DNA of 64,000 bases from Saccharomonospora xinjiangensis XJ-54 (GCF_000258175.1 NZ_JH636049.1:2767482-2831481), one strand, 5' to 3'. Shown: positions 18,539-28,041, counted from the stretch's first letter. Translations and numbers: made by a program. Notes: a model not told the origin generated them from the letters alone.

Positions 18539-19282
18539 GTGATCGCTGAGACCGTGGACGTGCCGAGGGCGGCACTACAGCACGCGTGGGGCCTTGAGGG
18601 CTTCGGCGAACCACATCCGATCCTGGGGCAGCACGGGCTCCATCTCTCGGACGACGGTAACGCCGAGCTCACCAGGCGCTGCCTCTCGCTGCTGGCCGAC
18701 GTGGGGTTGGCCACCGCGCACGCACTCACCCCGGCGTTCCGGGACACGATGCGTACGCTGGCCATGCCCGCCCGCGAGTTCTACTGCTGGAGCAGCTTTG
18801 CCGACAGCAGGCGCGACAGCGCGACTCTTGTCGCCACACGCGACGTCACGGCGGTCGGCGCCGTCGTACGCGGCGAAACCGTGACACTGTGGCCGATCGA
18901 TTCGCAGCAGGTCATCGCGGGTTTTCTGGCGACACTGCCGGACGTGAAGGCCGCTCCCGTGCATGCTTTGACGGTTTCCCGCTCCGACCTCGATGGCGGG
19001 CCGTCGGAGGATGACGGCGGCTCACGATCACGGGCACAGCGGCGAAGGGAAGCCGGGGAGCTGAAGCGGCATCTCGCGGCCGTCCGTGAAGGGGCACACC
19101 AGTTGTACGTCGCCGTCACAGTCGGCGGGGTCAGGAGCCGGAGCAGTCCGCTGTCGCTGATCGATGTCGCAGGACTGGGGCGAGTGTTGCTCTTCCGCGA
19201 TGCCGGCGACCGGATCAACTTCAGACCCGGCCGCCGCGAAGTCGTGGCGGAGGCGCTGATCGGCACGATGCGCGGGTTGTGA
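18539..19282 (+). CDS. EspG-family chaperone
   Basis: 247 residues. Matches EspG-like proteins in length and in SSFADSRRDSATLVATRDVTAVGAVV and C-terminal DRINFRPGRREVVAEAL patterns. EspG binds the tip of PE-PPE dimers and keeps them soluble until secretion; here the likely client is the PPE-like protein just upstream. The GTG at 18539 has AGGGGG about 9 bases before it. GTG 18518, overlapping the previous stop, is an alternative. Last gene of this unit. Confidence 0.75.
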   Translation: MIAETVDVPRAALQHAWGLEGFGEPHPILGQHGLHLSDDGNAELTRRCLSLLADVGLATAHALTPAFRDTMRTLAMPAREFYCWSSFADSRRDSATLVATRDVTAVGAVVRGETVTLWPIDSQQVIAGFLATLPDVKAAPVHALTVSRSDLDGGPSEDDGGSRSRAQRRREAGELKRHLAAVREGAHQLYVAVTVGGVRSRSSPLSLIDVAGLGRVLLFRDAGDRINFRPGRREVVAEALIGTMRGL

Positions 19283-19322
19283 CGACCGCGTCCGAGGCGC
19301 CTCGGTGAGGTGTGATCCGCAC

Positions 19323-20171
19323 TCAGCGTGGGCACGTGCGAGGGCAGGTCTCGCATTCGGTGCTGCCGGGAAGCAGGTAGGTGAAGCAGCAGCTCTCCCT
19401 GCGCCGGGTCCAGCCGACGGAACCGTTGTCGCCGGTGTGCCTGCGCAGGGTGGAGGACGAGGTCAGGGGTTCGTGGCGGGCGTCGAGCACCAGCGCGGCG
19501 TCGGCCACCCCCGCGCCTTCGTCGCCACCCTGGACCCCGGCCCACCACAGGCAGCTGTCGATCGCGTCGGTCGCCGCGGCCCAGAGAGTCCTCGCCCCGT
19601 GGGGACTCAGTGGCCGGTAGGCGCGGATGAAGGCGGTGGCGTGGGCCACGAACCGGGCCCTGTACACCTCGGCGAGGGCGCGTTCGTCGGCGACGACGAC
19701 GGCTTCGGGCCTGCCCGCACAGGGATCGAGCGGGAGGCAGTAGAACGAACGACCGAGCACCGCGACGCCCACCGGGTCGGGCCTGCTGTCCCTGGAGATC
19801 CGAAAGGCGAGTTCGGACGGCCGCAGTAGCGGCACTCGCCGTTCGTGGTGCAGCAGAAGCGCGCCGACGTAGGCGGGCAGGCGCAGATACCACCAGAGCA
19901 CATAGCCTGACACGGTCCGAGCGGGCGCGGCGCCGTGGTGCTCGATCAGCCAGTCCGCGAGGCGCCGGTGCCAGCGCGAGAACCACGTGCGGTCGGTGAG
20001 CAGGTGGTGGCACCGCCACCAGTCCCCAGCCGGGGGGACGTCGGTTCGCAGTTCGAGTTCGTGCTGTAGTGCCGCGACCCTGGCGAGAGAACTCGCGAGC
20101 ACGTCGGAGCCGACACGACGGGGCACCACGTCACTGTGTCGAGTATCACGAACCGAACCGTCCGTGGTCAC
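19323..20171 (-). CDS. FhuF-like (2Fe-2S) ferric reductase-type protein
   Basis: 282 residues. The C-terminus has the FhuF cysteine pattern Cys-Cys-x10-Cys-x2-Cys (RESCCFTYLLPGSTECETC), which binds a 2Fe-2S cluster. FhuF-type proteins reduce iron from ferric siderophores in the cytosol. The central region is divergent, so substrate specificity is unclear. GGAGGG lies 6 bases before the GTG start at 20171. A putative iron box at 20223-20241 about 50 bases upstream suggests repression by IdeR/DmdR when iron is plentiful. Confidence 0.82.
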   Translation of the reverse strand: MTTDGSVRDTRHSDVVPRRVGSDVLASSLARVAALQHELELRTDVPPAGDWWRCHHLLTDRTWFSRWHRRLADWLIEHHGAAPARTVSGYVLWWYLRLPAYVGALLLHHERRVPLLRPSELAFRISRDSRPDPVGVAVLGRSFYCLPLDPCAGRPEAVVVADERALAEVYRARFVAHATAFIRAYRPLSPHGARTLWAAATDAIDSCLWWAGVQGGDEGAGVADAALVLDARHEPLTSSSTLRRHTGDNGSVGWTRRRESCCFTYLLPGSTECETCPRTCPR

Positions 20172-20222
20172 GTGCTGCCCTCCGCTGCTCCGACCGGGTG
20201 GTCCACGACGAATCTTAGGTGG

Positions 20223-20241
20223 TTAGCATTGCCTTACCTTA
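20223..20241 (-). promoter_or_regulatory. Putative iron box (IdeR/DmdR operator)
   Basis: TTAGCATTGCCTTACCTTA fits the 19-base consensus TWAGGTWAGSCTWACCTWA at about 15 positions, allowing W ambiguity. A partial TTAGGTGGTTAG lies immediately before it. It lies just upstream of the FhuF-like gene, where iron-dependent repression is expected. Confidence 0.65.
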
Positions 20242-20302
20242 GCCGCATGGGGTCGTCGGTGCAGCGGCGCGGTCCGAACGGGCGAGCCGCGCGAAATCCG
20301 GT

Positions 20303-20320
20303 GTTCGCGGTGAGCGGACA
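20303..20320 (+). promoter_or_regulatory. Possible ClgR box upstream of clpC
   Basis: The core CGC-n5-GCG at 20307-20317 with AT-leaning flanks fits the actinobacterial ClgR consensus with about three mismatches. ClgR activates clpC/clpP genes in corynebacteria, streptomycetes and mycobacteria. Otherwise the 333-base stretch 20242-20574 shows only presumed clpC promoter sequence and no convincing gene. Confidence 0.35.
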
Positions 20321-20574
20321 CGAGTTGTCGATGGAATTCCGTCGTCGCGCTCTTCGTTGTTCCGTACGTCAGCAACCAGCAACGAGCGACTGTGAGCGTG
20401 TCCTCCGCGAGTGCTCGCGGCACATCAGGGCCTGCTCCATGAGGTCCGATCCGCACCAGTGGTAGCCACGAGACGTGCGCTCGGCTACTACAGTGGTCGT
20501 ACGGTGCCGAGCTCACCGGTGGAGCGAACCGGGAAGAGTGTCGGGCCGCCGGCGCAGCAGTCGAGGGAGTGGGA

Positions 20575-23127
20575 ATGTTCGAAAGGTTCACCGACCGCGC
20601 GAGGCGGGTGGTTGTCCTGGCCCAGGAAGAGGCCCGGATGCTCAACCACAACTACATCGGCACCGAGCACATCCTCTTGGGCTTGATCCACGAGGGTGAG
20701 GGTGTCGCCGCCAAGGCGCTCGAGTCGTTGGGTATCGCGCTGGAGGGTGTCCGCCAGCAGGTCGAGGAGATCATCGGCCAGGGCCAGCAGGCCCCCAGCG
20801 GGCACATTCCCTTCACCCCGCGAGCCAAGAAGGTGCTTGAGCTGTCTCTGCGTGAGGCGTTGCAGCTCGGGCACAACTACATCGGTACCGAGCACATCCT
20901 GTTGGGCCTCATCCGCGAGGGCGAGGGCGTTGCCGCCCAGGTCCTCGTCAAGCTGGGCGCCGACCTGAACAGGGTGAGGCAGCAGGTGCTTCAGCTGCTG
21001 TCCGGCTACCAGGGCAAGGAGCCCGCCGAGGCCGGTGCCGGCCGTGGCGAGGGCACGCCGTCGTCGTCTCTGGTTCTCGACCAGTTCGGGCGCAACCTCA
21101 CGGCGTCCGCGCGGGAGAACAAGCTCGACCCGGTCATCGGGCGCGGCAAGGAGATCGAGCGGGTCATGCAGGTGTTGTCCCGCCGTACCAAGAACAACCC
21201 GGTTCTGATCGGCGAGCCCGGTGTCGGCAAGACCGCCGTCGTCGAGGGCCTCGCGCAGAACATCGTCAAGGGCGAGGTGCCCGAGACGCTGAAGGACAAG
21301 CAGCTGTACACGCTCGACCTCGGGTCGCTGGTGGCCGGTTCGCGCTACCGGGGTGATTTCGAGGAGCGGTTGAAGAAGGTCCTCAAGGAGATCAAGACTC
21401 GCGGCGACATCATCCTTTTCATCGACGAGCTGCACACGCTCGTCGGTGCGGGTGCTGCCGAGGGCGCCATCGACGCGGCGAGCATCCTGAAGCCGATGCT
21501 GGCCCGTGGTGAACTTCAGACCATCGGTGCGACCACGCTCGAGGAGTACCGCAAGTACATCGAGAAGGACGCCGCGCTGGAGCGCCGGTTCCAGCCGATC
21601 CAGGTCGGCGAGCCGTCGCTGGAGCACACCATCGAGATCCTCAAGGGCCTGCGCGACCGCTACGAGGCGCACCACCGCGTGTCGATCACCGACTCGGCGC
21701 TGGTGGCCGCGGCGACGCTCGCCGACCGGTACATCAACGACCGGTACCTGCCGGACAAGGCGATCGACCTCATCGACGAGGCCGGGGCACGTATGCGCAT
21801 CCGCCGCATGACCGCGCCGCCGGACCTGCGCGAGTTCGACGAGAAGATCGCCGACGTGCGCAGGGAGAAGGAGTCGGCCATCGACGCGCAGGACTTCGAG
21901 CGAGCAGCTCGACTGCGCGACGAGGAGAAGACGCTTCTCGGCCAGAAGTCCGAGCGGGAGAAGCAGTGGAAGGACGGTGACCTGGACGTCGTCGCCGAGG
22001 TGGACGACGAGCAGATCGCCGAGGTTCTCGCCAACTGGACCGGCATCCCGGTGTTCAAGCTCACCGAGGAGGAGACCACGCGTCTGCTCCGCATGGAGGA
22101 CGAGCTGCACAAGCGGATCATCGGTCAGGAGGACGCGGTCAAGGCCGTGTCGCAGGCCATCCGCCGCACGCGGGCCGGTCTGAAGGACCCGAAGCGCCCT
22201 TCCGGTTCGTTCATCTTCGCCGGCCCGTCCGGTGTCGGTAAGACGGAGCTCTCGAAGGCGCTGGCCAACTTCCTGTTCGGCGAGGACGACGCGCTCATCC
22301 AGATCGACATGGGCGAGTTCCACGACCGCTACACCGCCTCGCGGCTCTTCGGTGCCCCTCCGGGCTACGTCGGCTACGAGGAAGGCGGCCAGCTCACCGA
22401 GAAGGTGCGCCGCAAGCCGTTCTCGGTGGTCCTCTTCGACGAGATCGAGAAGGCCCACCAGGAGATCTACAACACGCTGTTGCAGGTGTTGGAGGACGGT
22501 CGCCTCACCGACGGCCAGGGTCGCACGGTGGACTTCAAGAACACGGTGCTGATCTTCACCTCGAACCTGGGCACGCAGGACATCTCGAAGTCCGTGAGCC
22601 TCGGCTTCTCTTCCGGCTCCGACGAGGGTGGTCGGTACGAGAAGATGAAGCAGAAGGTCAACGAGGAGATGAAGAAGCACTTCCGGCCCGAGTTCCTCAA
22701 CCGGATCGACGACATCATCGTCTTCCACCAGCTCACGCAGGAGCAGATCATCCAGATGGTGGATCTGATGGTGTCCCGTGTCGAGCAGCAGCTCAAGGCC
22801 AAGGACATGGCCCTGGAGCTGACCGACAAGGCGAAGGCTCTGCTGGCCAAGCGGGGCTTCGACCCGGTGCTCGGTGCGCGCCCGTTGCGCAGGACCATCC
22901 AGCGGGAGATCGAGGACCAGCTGTCCGAGAAGATCCTGTTCGGCGAGGTCCAGGCCGGTCAGATCATCATCGTGGACGTCGAGGGCTGGGAGGTCGGCGA
23001 CGCACACGACGACCAGGCGAAGTTCACCTTCCGAGGCGAGCCGAAGCCGCTGGACGTGCCCGACGCTCCTCCGGTGAGCATCGCTGCCGCGAGCAGCGAG
23101 GACTCCGGAGAGTCGGAGCAGGAGTGA
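20575..23127 (+). CDS. clpC: ClpC AAA+ unfoldase of the Clp protease
   Basis: 850 residues. Unfolds substrates and feeds them to ClpP; essential in mycobacteria. Order of parts: two N-terminal Clp repeats ([13 protein letters not shown] occurs twice), first AAA module with Walker A GEPGVGKT at about 213-220, a UVR-type middle segment near 430-460 ([13 protein letters not shown]), second AAA module with Walker A GPSGVGKT at about 550-557, and a short acidic C-terminus. The ATG at 20575 is preceded by a GAGGGAG motif. A GTG two codons earlier is also in frame. Ends with a strong bidirectional hairpin. Confidence 0.98.
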   Translation: MFERFTDRARRVVVLAQEEARMLNHNYIGTEHILLGLIHEGEGVAAKALESLGIALEGVRQQVEEIIGQGQQAPSGHIPFTPRAKKVLELSLREALQLGHNYIGTEHILLGLIREGEGVAAQVLVKLGADLNRVRQQVLQLLSGYQGKEPAEAGAGRGEGTPSSSLVLDQFGRNLTASARENKLDPVIGRGKEIERVMQVLSRRTKNNPVLIGEPGVGKTAVVEGLAQNIVKGEVPETLKDKQLYTLDLGSLVAGSRYRGDFEERLKKVLKEIKTRGDIILFIDELHTLVGAGAAEGAIDAASILKPMLARGELQTIGATTLEEYRKYIEKDAALERRFQPIQVGEPSLEHTIEILKGLRDRYEAHHRVSITDSALVAAATLADRYINDRYLPDKAIDLIDEAGARMRIRRMTAPPDLREFDEKIADVRREKESAIDAQDFERAARLRDEEKTLLGQKSEREKQWKDGDLDVVAEVDDEQIAEVLANWTGIPVFKLTEEETTRLLRMEDELHKRIIGQEDAVKAVSQAIRRTRAGLKDPKRPSGSFIFAGPSGVGKTELSKALANFLFGEDDALIQIDMGEFHDRYTASRLFGAPPGYVGYEEGGQLTEKVRRKPFSVVLFDEIEKAHQEIYNTLLQVLEDGRLTDGQGRTVDFKNTVLIFTSNLGTQDISKSVSLGFSSGSDEGGRYEKMKQKVNEEMKKHFRPEFLNRIDDIIVFHQLTQEQIIQMVDLMVSRVEQQLKAKDMALELTDKAKALLAKRGFDPVLGARPLRRTIQREIEDQLSEKILFGEVQAGQIIIVDVEGWEVGDAHDDQAKFTFRGEPKPLDVPDAPPVSIAAASSEDSGESEQE

Positions 23128-23148
23128 CCGGCAACTGAAATGATCGCC

Positions 23149-23180
23149 CCGAAGGGTCCCCGTGCGCGGGGACCCTTCGG
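23149..23180. terminator. Bidirectional hairpin terminator after clpC
   Basis: A 14-bp perfect stem (23149-23162 with 23167-23180) around TGCG, flanked by TGTTT. It lies between clpC and the convergent reductase gene and can act in both directions. Confidence 0.88.
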
Positions 23181-23191
23181 TGTTTGCCGGG

Positions 23192-23998
23192 TCAGGCGAA
23201 CTCGTGGGCGTGTGCGCGTGCCCAGTCGGCGAAGCGGGTGGCGGGTCGGCCGGTGATGCCCTCGACGAGGGTGTTCGGTGCGGGTGCCCCGGCTTCGAAA
23301 TACGTGAGCACGTTCTCCACGTACCACCGCGCGTTGTCGCCCATGGTGGGGGTCAGTGCGCGCACCGTCTCGTCCGGGGTGGACCTGACGAACTCGATCT
23401 CTCTGCCGAGCGCCGCGCCGATGTGTGCCACGAGGTCGGTCCTCGTCAGGATCTCCGGACCGGTGAGCAGGTATGCCTCGCCCCTGTGCGTGTCGTCGAG
23501 CAGCGCCGCGGCGGCGACGGCGGCGATGTCGTCCATGGCGATCGGTGTGCTCGCCGAGCCTGGATACGGTTCCCGCACCGTGCCGGTGCGCCGGATCTGG
23601 TCGGCCCACATCAGCGAGTTCTCCATGAAGTCGCCGGGCCACAGGTGTGTCCAGTCAACTCCGGATCGCTCGACGGCTGTGCTGCACGTACCCCACCAGC
23701 TTTCGGGCTCACCGGAGAGATCCACGATGTGTTCCACGCCTGCCTTGCGCGCGAGGGCGACGACCTCCTCAACGGTGTCCGGGGTGGGTGCGAGGTACAT
23801 GCTGGAGACGCCTTCCAACGCCGAAGGCAGCGTGTCGAGCTTGCGCAGGTAGCCCTTCACCGCCTCCACTTCGGACGGAAGAGCGGCTTTGGCCGGATCG
23901 ACCGTGAGCGCCCTGATGCCGGAAGCGCCGCGTGCGAGTAGGTGATCGACGACTTTGCGGCCGATGTTGCCTGTCGCGCCCGTGACCAGGATGGTCAT
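23192..23998 (-). CDS. NmrA-type NAD(P)-binding reductase
   Basis: 268 residues. Rossmann N-terminus MTILVTGATGNIGRKVVDHL (GxxGxxG). No Tyr-x3-Lys pair at the usual SDR position, as in the atypical NmrA/QOR2-like SDRs that reduce quinones or sense NADP. AGGAAAGGA lies 6 bases before the ATG at 23998. Upstream in-frame extension to 24517 is low-quality sequence antisense to the next gene and is rejected. Monocistronic; substrate unknown. Confidence 0.86.
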   Translation of the reverse strand: MTILVTGATGNIGRKVVDHLLARGASGIRALTVDPAKAALPSEVEAVKGYLRKLDTLPSALEGVSSMYLAPTPDTVEEVVALARKAGVEHIVDLSGEPESWWGTCSTAVERSGVDWTHLWPGDFMENSLMWADQIRRTGTVREPYPGSASTPIAMDDIAAVAAAALLDDTHRGEAYLLTGPEILTRTDLVAHIGAALGREIEFVRSTPDETVRALTPTMGDNARWYVENVLTYFEAGAPAPNTLVEGITGRPATRFADWARAHAHEFA

Positions 23999-24100
23999 CG
24001 GCGGTCCTTTCCTCGGTGAGTGGGGAAGACCCACGCTACTGCGAATCCGGCCGGTGCGTTTCCGGCAACGACCGGGCCTGCGTTCTGGCAGGCTGGTCCG

Positions 24101-25108
24101 GTGGTGAGCACGAAGGTGCCAGAGCGCGACAGCGGATCGCGGCGACCGGCGAGCAAGGTGCTGTCGGCGCTGGTGGCGACCGCGGTGGCAGGAGTCGCGG
24201 GGCTGGCGGTGCTCCGCTGGGTCGTGTCGGGCGTGTTCGGGCACGACGGCAACAGCTATACCGCTGCGCTGCTGGCACTGACGCCGTTCGGTGTGCCGGT
24301 CGCGGCTGGGTTGGCGCTGGTCGCGTGGGCGCTGCGACGCCGTGGTGTCGCGCTGCTGTCGGTGGTGCTGGCCGGGGTGCTCGTGGCACCGCTGGTGCCG
24401 AGGGTGCTCGCCGATGCGCAGCCCGAGGCCGATGGTCCTGTGGTGCGAGTGGCCGCCCTCAACCTGTATTTCGGGCAGGCCGCCCCGGATGCCGTCGTGG
24501 AATTCGTGCGCGAACACCGGGTGGACGTCCTGACTCTGCTGGAACTCGACGAGCAGGCTCAGTCCGCTTTGGAGGACGCCGGTCTACGCGAGTCACTGCC
24601 GCACGTCGTGGCGTATCCGGCGGGGGCAGGCGTGGGTTCTGGGATTGCCTCCCGGTATCCCTTGGAGGAGGTGGACCTCGCGGGTCCGTCGCTGTTCGCG
24701 CAGCCGGGTGTCCGGACACGACTTCCCGGTGGCACGGCGGTGGAGGTCGTGGCTGTGCACGCGCTTCCGCCGGTGACCGATGCGGCGCAGTGGCGAAGCG
24801 ATCTGGCCGGGTTGCCTCCTGCGAGTTCGGCAGGGTTCGCGCGCATTCTGGCAGGAGATTTCAACGCGACGCTCGACCACGCCGCGTTTCGGCACATCCT
24901 CGATGCGGGCTACGTGGACGCGGCGGAGAGCACGGGCAACGCGCTTGTCACCACCTGGCCCCGGCGCCGCCTCGGGCCGCCGGTCACGCTGGACCATGTG
25001 CTCGTCGAGAACGGGGCGGCCGTGCTCGACTTCGCCGCGCTCGACGTCGAAGGCAGCGATCACCGTGCCGTGCTGGCGACCCTCCGGTTGCCGAAGCGGC
25101 CGGGCTGA
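24101..25108 (+). CDS. Membrane-anchored endonuclease/exonuclease/phosphatase-fold protein
   Basis: About 335 residues. Three hydrophobic helices (about 20-110) are followed by an EEP-fold catalytic domain with the expected motifs: VAALNLYFGQ (Asn), LTLLELDEQ (Glu), GDFNATLDH (Asp/Asn), TLDHVLV and the terminal GSDHRAV (Asp-His). The active domain probably faces outside. Substrates in this superfamily range from nucleic acids to phospholipids, and none can be assigned. CAGGCT (24089-24094) 6 bases before GTG 24101 supports a leaderless start there; in-frame GTG 24020 and 24104 are alternatives. Confidence 0.82.
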   Translation: MVSTKVPERDSGSRRPASKVLSALVATAVAGVAGLAVLRWVVSGVFGHDGNSYTAALLALTPFGVPVAAGLALVAWALRRRGVALLSVVLAGVLVAPLVPRVLADAQPEADGPVVRVAALNLYFGQAAPDAVVEFVREHRVDVLTLLELDEQAQSALEDAGLRESLPHVVAYPAGAGVGSGIASRYPLEEVDLAGPSLFAQPGVRTRLPGGTAVEVVAVHALPPVTDAAQWRSDLAGLPPASSAGFARILAGDFNATLDHAAFRHILDAGYVDAAESTGNALVTTWPRRRLGPPVTLDHVLVENGAAVLDFAALDVEGSDHRAVLATLRLPKRPG

Positions 25109-25126
25109 GTCGGCGTCAGCTCGATG

Positions 25127-25438
25127 TCAGCTCGACGCGGGGCCGGAGCTCTGCACGACCTCGAATTCCAGCAGGCTGGCGCCGCTCGCCACGGGCTTGC
25201 CGCGCTCACCGGAGTGAGCTTGCCGCGCTGTCCCGCTCGCCCATGCCTGGTAGTGCTCCTCGGATTCCCACTTCGTGTAGACGAAGTAGCGGTCGTCACC
25301 GGAGACGGGGCGAAGCAGCTCGAACCCGAGGAATCCGGGCTGGCTGTCCACCGCGCCCATTCGGGCGGCGAACCGTTTCTCCAGTTCGGGCCCCGCACCT
25401 TCGGGCACGGAGATCGCGTTGATCTTCACAACTGCCAT
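25127..25438 (-). CDS. mhuD: MhuD-like haem-degrading monooxygenase
   Basis: 103 residues from ATG 25438; GTG 25447 would add three. Very close to M. tuberculosis MhuD from memory: it opens MAVVKINAISVPEGAGPELE, with Asn7, Arg26, Trp66 and the haem-ligand His75 all at mycobacterial numbering. MhuD cleaves haem to mycobilins and iron without releasing CO. Forms a ferredoxin-like ABM dimer in the cytosol. Lies 36 bases downstream of a lipoprotein metallopeptidase gene on the same strand, so they may be co-transcribed. It would supply iron from imported haem. Confidence 0.9.
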   Translation of the reverse strand: MAVVKINAISVPEGAGPELEKRFAARMGAVDSQPGFLGFELLRPVSGDDRYFVYTKWESEEHYQAWASGTARQAHSGERGKPVASGASLLEFEVVQSSGPASS

Positions 25439-25474
25439 ACCCGACACGGTAGTCCCGCCGCCCGGACGGCGCTC

Positions 25475-26896
25475 TCAGCGGCGGGGCCGGGCGGGGTGAA
25501 GGTGTTCGTCGGCAGGCCGTTCGGTGTCCCTGAACCAAGCTTGGAAGAACTCGTCGAGGTCCTGGCCCGACACACGTTCGGCGAAGTCCTCGAACTCCTC
25601 CCAGCTCGCGTTGCCGTTCGCGTGCTCGGCGGGCCAGCGGCGCAGCAGTTCGTCGAAGGACTCGTCGCCGATCCGCATCCGCAGCGCGTGCACGGCGAGT
25701 GGCCCCTTGACGTAGACGGCACCGAACTCGTTGCCAGCCCCCATGTCGTAGAGCGGCTCGGCCCAGAGGTCCGCGTGCATCGTCTCCACCCGTTCCCGGT
25801 AGAACGAGTCGAGGTCGGCTCCGTGCTTGTCCTCGGCCCACAACCAGGTGGCGTAGCTGGCGAAGCACTCGTTGAGGCAGATGTCGGCCCACGAATGCAC
25901 GGAAACCGAGTTGCCGTACCACTGGTGTGCGATCTCGTGCACGAGCAGGTCAACGTCGGGACCGCTCGGATACGTCGGCGTGCCCTGCGTCTCCAATGCG
26001 AATCCGGTGGCGCTGTCGAGATAGATGCCACCTGCCGTGCTCGCGGGGTAGTCGCCGAAGCGGCTCTCCAGATACTCGACGATCTCCGCGGTGCGCGCGG
26101 CCTCGTCGCGGGCGTCGTCGGCGCCGGGGGCGAACACGTTGCGCACCGGTGTGCCGTCGGCGAGTTCGCTCGTCTCCACGTCGAATCGGTCAACCGCGAA
26201 CACGGTGAGGTAGCTCGCCACCGGGTCGGGCTCGGTCCAGGTCGTCGTGGTCCACCCTTCCTTCGTGGTGGACTTGCCGCTCTTGCCGATCGACACGGCA
26301 GTCCAGCCCTTCGGCACGGTGGCTGTGAGGGAGAAGGCCGCCTTGTCGCGCGGATGCTCGTTGACGGGGTACCAGAACGACGCCGATTGAGGTTCCCCGA
26401 ACACGAACGCACCGCCGGAGGGAGTGCGGTACCAGCCGTTGCCGCCGAGCTGGCCCGCCTTCGCCGCGACGGGCTTTCCCTCGTAGCGCACCCGCGTGGC
26501 GAAGACGCTGCCCTCGTCCAGCGATTCCGGCGGCGTCACGACGAGTTCGGAGCCGCCCTCCCTCGCGAAGTCGGCGATCGCGCCATCGACCTCGACCGAC
26601 GAGACCGTGAAGCCGCGCAGGTCGAGGTTGAGCCGGGAGAGCCGCTGCGTCGCGCGGGCCGTGACGGTCGCCTCACCCGTGAGCTGCCCGCGTTCCGGGT
26701 CGTATCGGACATCGAGTTCGTAGCGATCGACGTCGTAGCCGCCGTTGCCCGCCTCCGGGTAGTACTCGTCGCCGATGCCGGCCGCCCCGTGCGTCGGTGC
26801 GGGCGCGGGCTCGGAGGGAACGGGAGGTGACGTGCACGCGGCTACGATGCAGGCGAGCCCGCCGAGTGACGTCCACAGAATGCGGCGGTCAACCAT
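25475..26896 (-). CDS. M1-family metallopeptidase lipoprotein
   Basis: 473 residues. Lipoprotein signal with Cys21 (VAAC). The zinc site HEIAH at about 320-324 is followed by WYGN and, 18 residues after the second His, the third ligand Glu (CLNE). A GFALETQ segment stands where M1 enzymes have GAMEN. The C-terminal ERAP1-like domain is missing, as in short bacterial forms. Exported aminopeptidase, anchored in the membrane. TAGGCT (26908-26903) lies 6 bases before the ATG, so the message is probably leaderless. The start is only 12 bases from the divergent hydrolase start. Confidence 0.9.
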   Translation of the reverse strand: MVDRRILWTSLGGLACIVAACTSPPVPSEPAPAPTHGAAGIGDEYYPEAGNGGYDVDRYELDVRYDPERGQLTGEATVTARATQRLSRLNLDLRGFTVSSVEVDGAIADFAREGGSELVVTPPESLDEGSVFATRVRYEGKPVAAKAGQLGGNGWYRTPSGGAFVFGEPQSASFWYPVNEHPRDKAAFSLTATVPKGWTAVSIGKSGKSTTKEGWTTTTWTEPDPVASYLTVFAVDRFDVETSELADGTPVRNVFAPGADDARDEAARTAEIVEYLESRFGDYPASTAGGIYLDSATGFALETQGTPTYPSGPDVDLLVHEIAHQWYGNSVSVHSWADICLNECFASYATWLWAEDKHGADLDSFYRERVETMHADLWAEPLYDMGAGNEFGAVYVKGPLAVHALRMRIGDESFDELLRRWPAEHANGNASWEEFEDFAERVSGQDLDEFFQAWFRDTERPADEHLHPARPRR

Positions 26897-26908
26897 GAGG
26901 GGAGCCTA

Positions 26909-27679
26909 GTGTCCGTTCGATCTTCCCTGGCCTCCAGCGTCGTCGATTTCGGGGGCACGGGACGGCCGATCGTGCTACTGCACGGGCTCATGGGCAGGGC
27001 GACTACCTGGTGGCCGGTGTCGCGGTGGCTCACCGCCTACGGCCACGTTGTCGGTCTCGACGCGCGCGGGCACGGGCGGGCTCGCAGGCCGGGCTCGTGG
27101 ACCACGGAGGAGTTCGCCGATGACGTCGCCGAACTGGTGAGGGATCTCGGTGAAGGACCCGCTGTGCTGATCGGGCACTCGATGGGCGGTCTGCACGCGT
27201 GGGTCGCGGCCGCGAGGAATCCGGAGCTGGTGGCCGGTGTCGTGGTGGAGGACATGGCCGTCGATCGGCGTGGTGACACCGTGGATCCCTGGCGAGCGTA
27301 CTTCGAGTCGTGGCCGGTGCCGTTCCGGTCGCTGGCGCAGGTTTCGGAGTTCTTCGGCGGGCTCGGTGACTACTTCGTCGAATGCGTCGAGGAGCGCGAT
27401 GACGGCTACCACCTGATGGCGAATCTCGACGATCTGTACGCCATCGCCACGGAATGGGGCGAGCGGGACTACTGGTCCTATCTGGAAGCGGTGCGGTGCC
27501 CGATGCTCGTGATCGAGGCGGGACACACGGACATGCCTGAGGGGCAGCAGGCCGAGATGGCGAGGCGCGCGCGGAACGGTCGGCATCTGGTGGTGGCCGA
27601 TGCGGGGCACGTCGTGCATCACGACCAGCCGGAGGTCTACCGAGGAGCCGTCGAGGCTTTCCTCTCCGCACTGCCGTAG
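26909..27679 (+). CDS. Alpha/beta hydrolase
   Basis: 256 residues. Fold markers: oxyanion-loop HGLMG near residue 25, nucleophile elbow GHSMGG, and a late GHVVHH carrying the catalytic His; an acidic residue near VIEAGHTDMP completes the triad. Substrate unknown. The GTG at 26909 has AGGGGAG about 4-5 bases upstream. Divergent from the metallopeptidase with a 12-base gap, so its promoter must lie within the metallopeptidase coding region or the two starts overlap. Ends before two tandem hairpins. Confidence 0.88.
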   Translation: MSVRSSLASSVVDFGGTGRPIVLLHGLMGRATTWWPVSRWLTAYGHVVGLDARGHGRARRPGSWTTEEFADDVAELVRDLGEGPAVLIGHSMGGLHAWVAAARNPELVAGVVVEDMAVDRRGDTVDPWRAYFESWPVPFRSLAQVSEFFGGLGDYFVECVEERDDGYHLMANLDDLYAIATEWGERDYWSYLEAVRCPMLVIEAGHTDMPEGQQAEMARRARNGRHLVVADAGHVVHHDQPEVYRGAVEAFLSALP

Positions 27680-27743
27680 CGGTTTCGCGAGCTGTCCGGC
27701 CAGGCAGCGCCCGAGTTCGGGACACTGCACGGGTGGGCCCAGT

Positions 27744-27813
27744 GCGTGGTCGGGCCACCTCCCCCTCGGTGCGGCCCGACCACGCTCGGCCGGGAGAAGT
27801 GCTCGCCCGGCCG
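27744..27813 (+). terminator. Two tandem hairpins after the hydrolase gene
   Basis: First stem 13 bp (27744-27756 with 27773-27785); second stem 8 bp (27787-27794 with 27806-27813). They lie about 65 bases after the hydrolase stop. From 27814 to 28041 I see only AT-rich promoter sequence for the TetR gene. Confidence 0.65.
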
Positions 27814-27953
27814 ACCAATCGGACGATCGACGACCGGGCACGTCGCCGGGCTTGTCACCCGTTTCTCATGCTCCTCGGCCGGATCGCGGTGAATTGAGTA
27901 TTCGTCGTACGAATTCGATTCTCCGAAGGGAAGGGCAAAAATGTCCGTTGGTC

Positions 27954-27970
27954 AGTTAATGGCATTAACT
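27954..27970. promoter_or_regulatory. Perfect palindromic operator before TetR gene
   Basis: AGTTAAT-GGC-ATTAACT is a perfect 7-3-7 inverted repeat in a short AT-rich patch about 70 bases before the TetR start. A related GTTTAA half-site lies 10 bases further on. Such palindromes are typical autoregulatory TetR operators. Confidence 0.65.
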
Positions 27971-28041
27971 CGCGGGTAGTTTAACAGACAACTGTGTGGA
28001 TGTCACTGGTTCTCGCGTATGCTTCCGGCAAAGGCGGAGGT

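Noticed and set aside
20488..23007. 839-codon minus-strand frame
   Set aside because: Exact antisense shadow of clpC, Leu/Val/Asp/His-rich, no family match.
23999..24517. N-terminal extension of the NmrA-type reductase
   Set aside because: Antisense to the membrane phosphatase-fold gene; the Rossmann motif begins at 23998 with a good ribosome-binding site.
25124..26830. 568-codon plus-strand frame
   Set aside because: Antisense to the metallopeptidase and MhuD genes, both with intact motifs.
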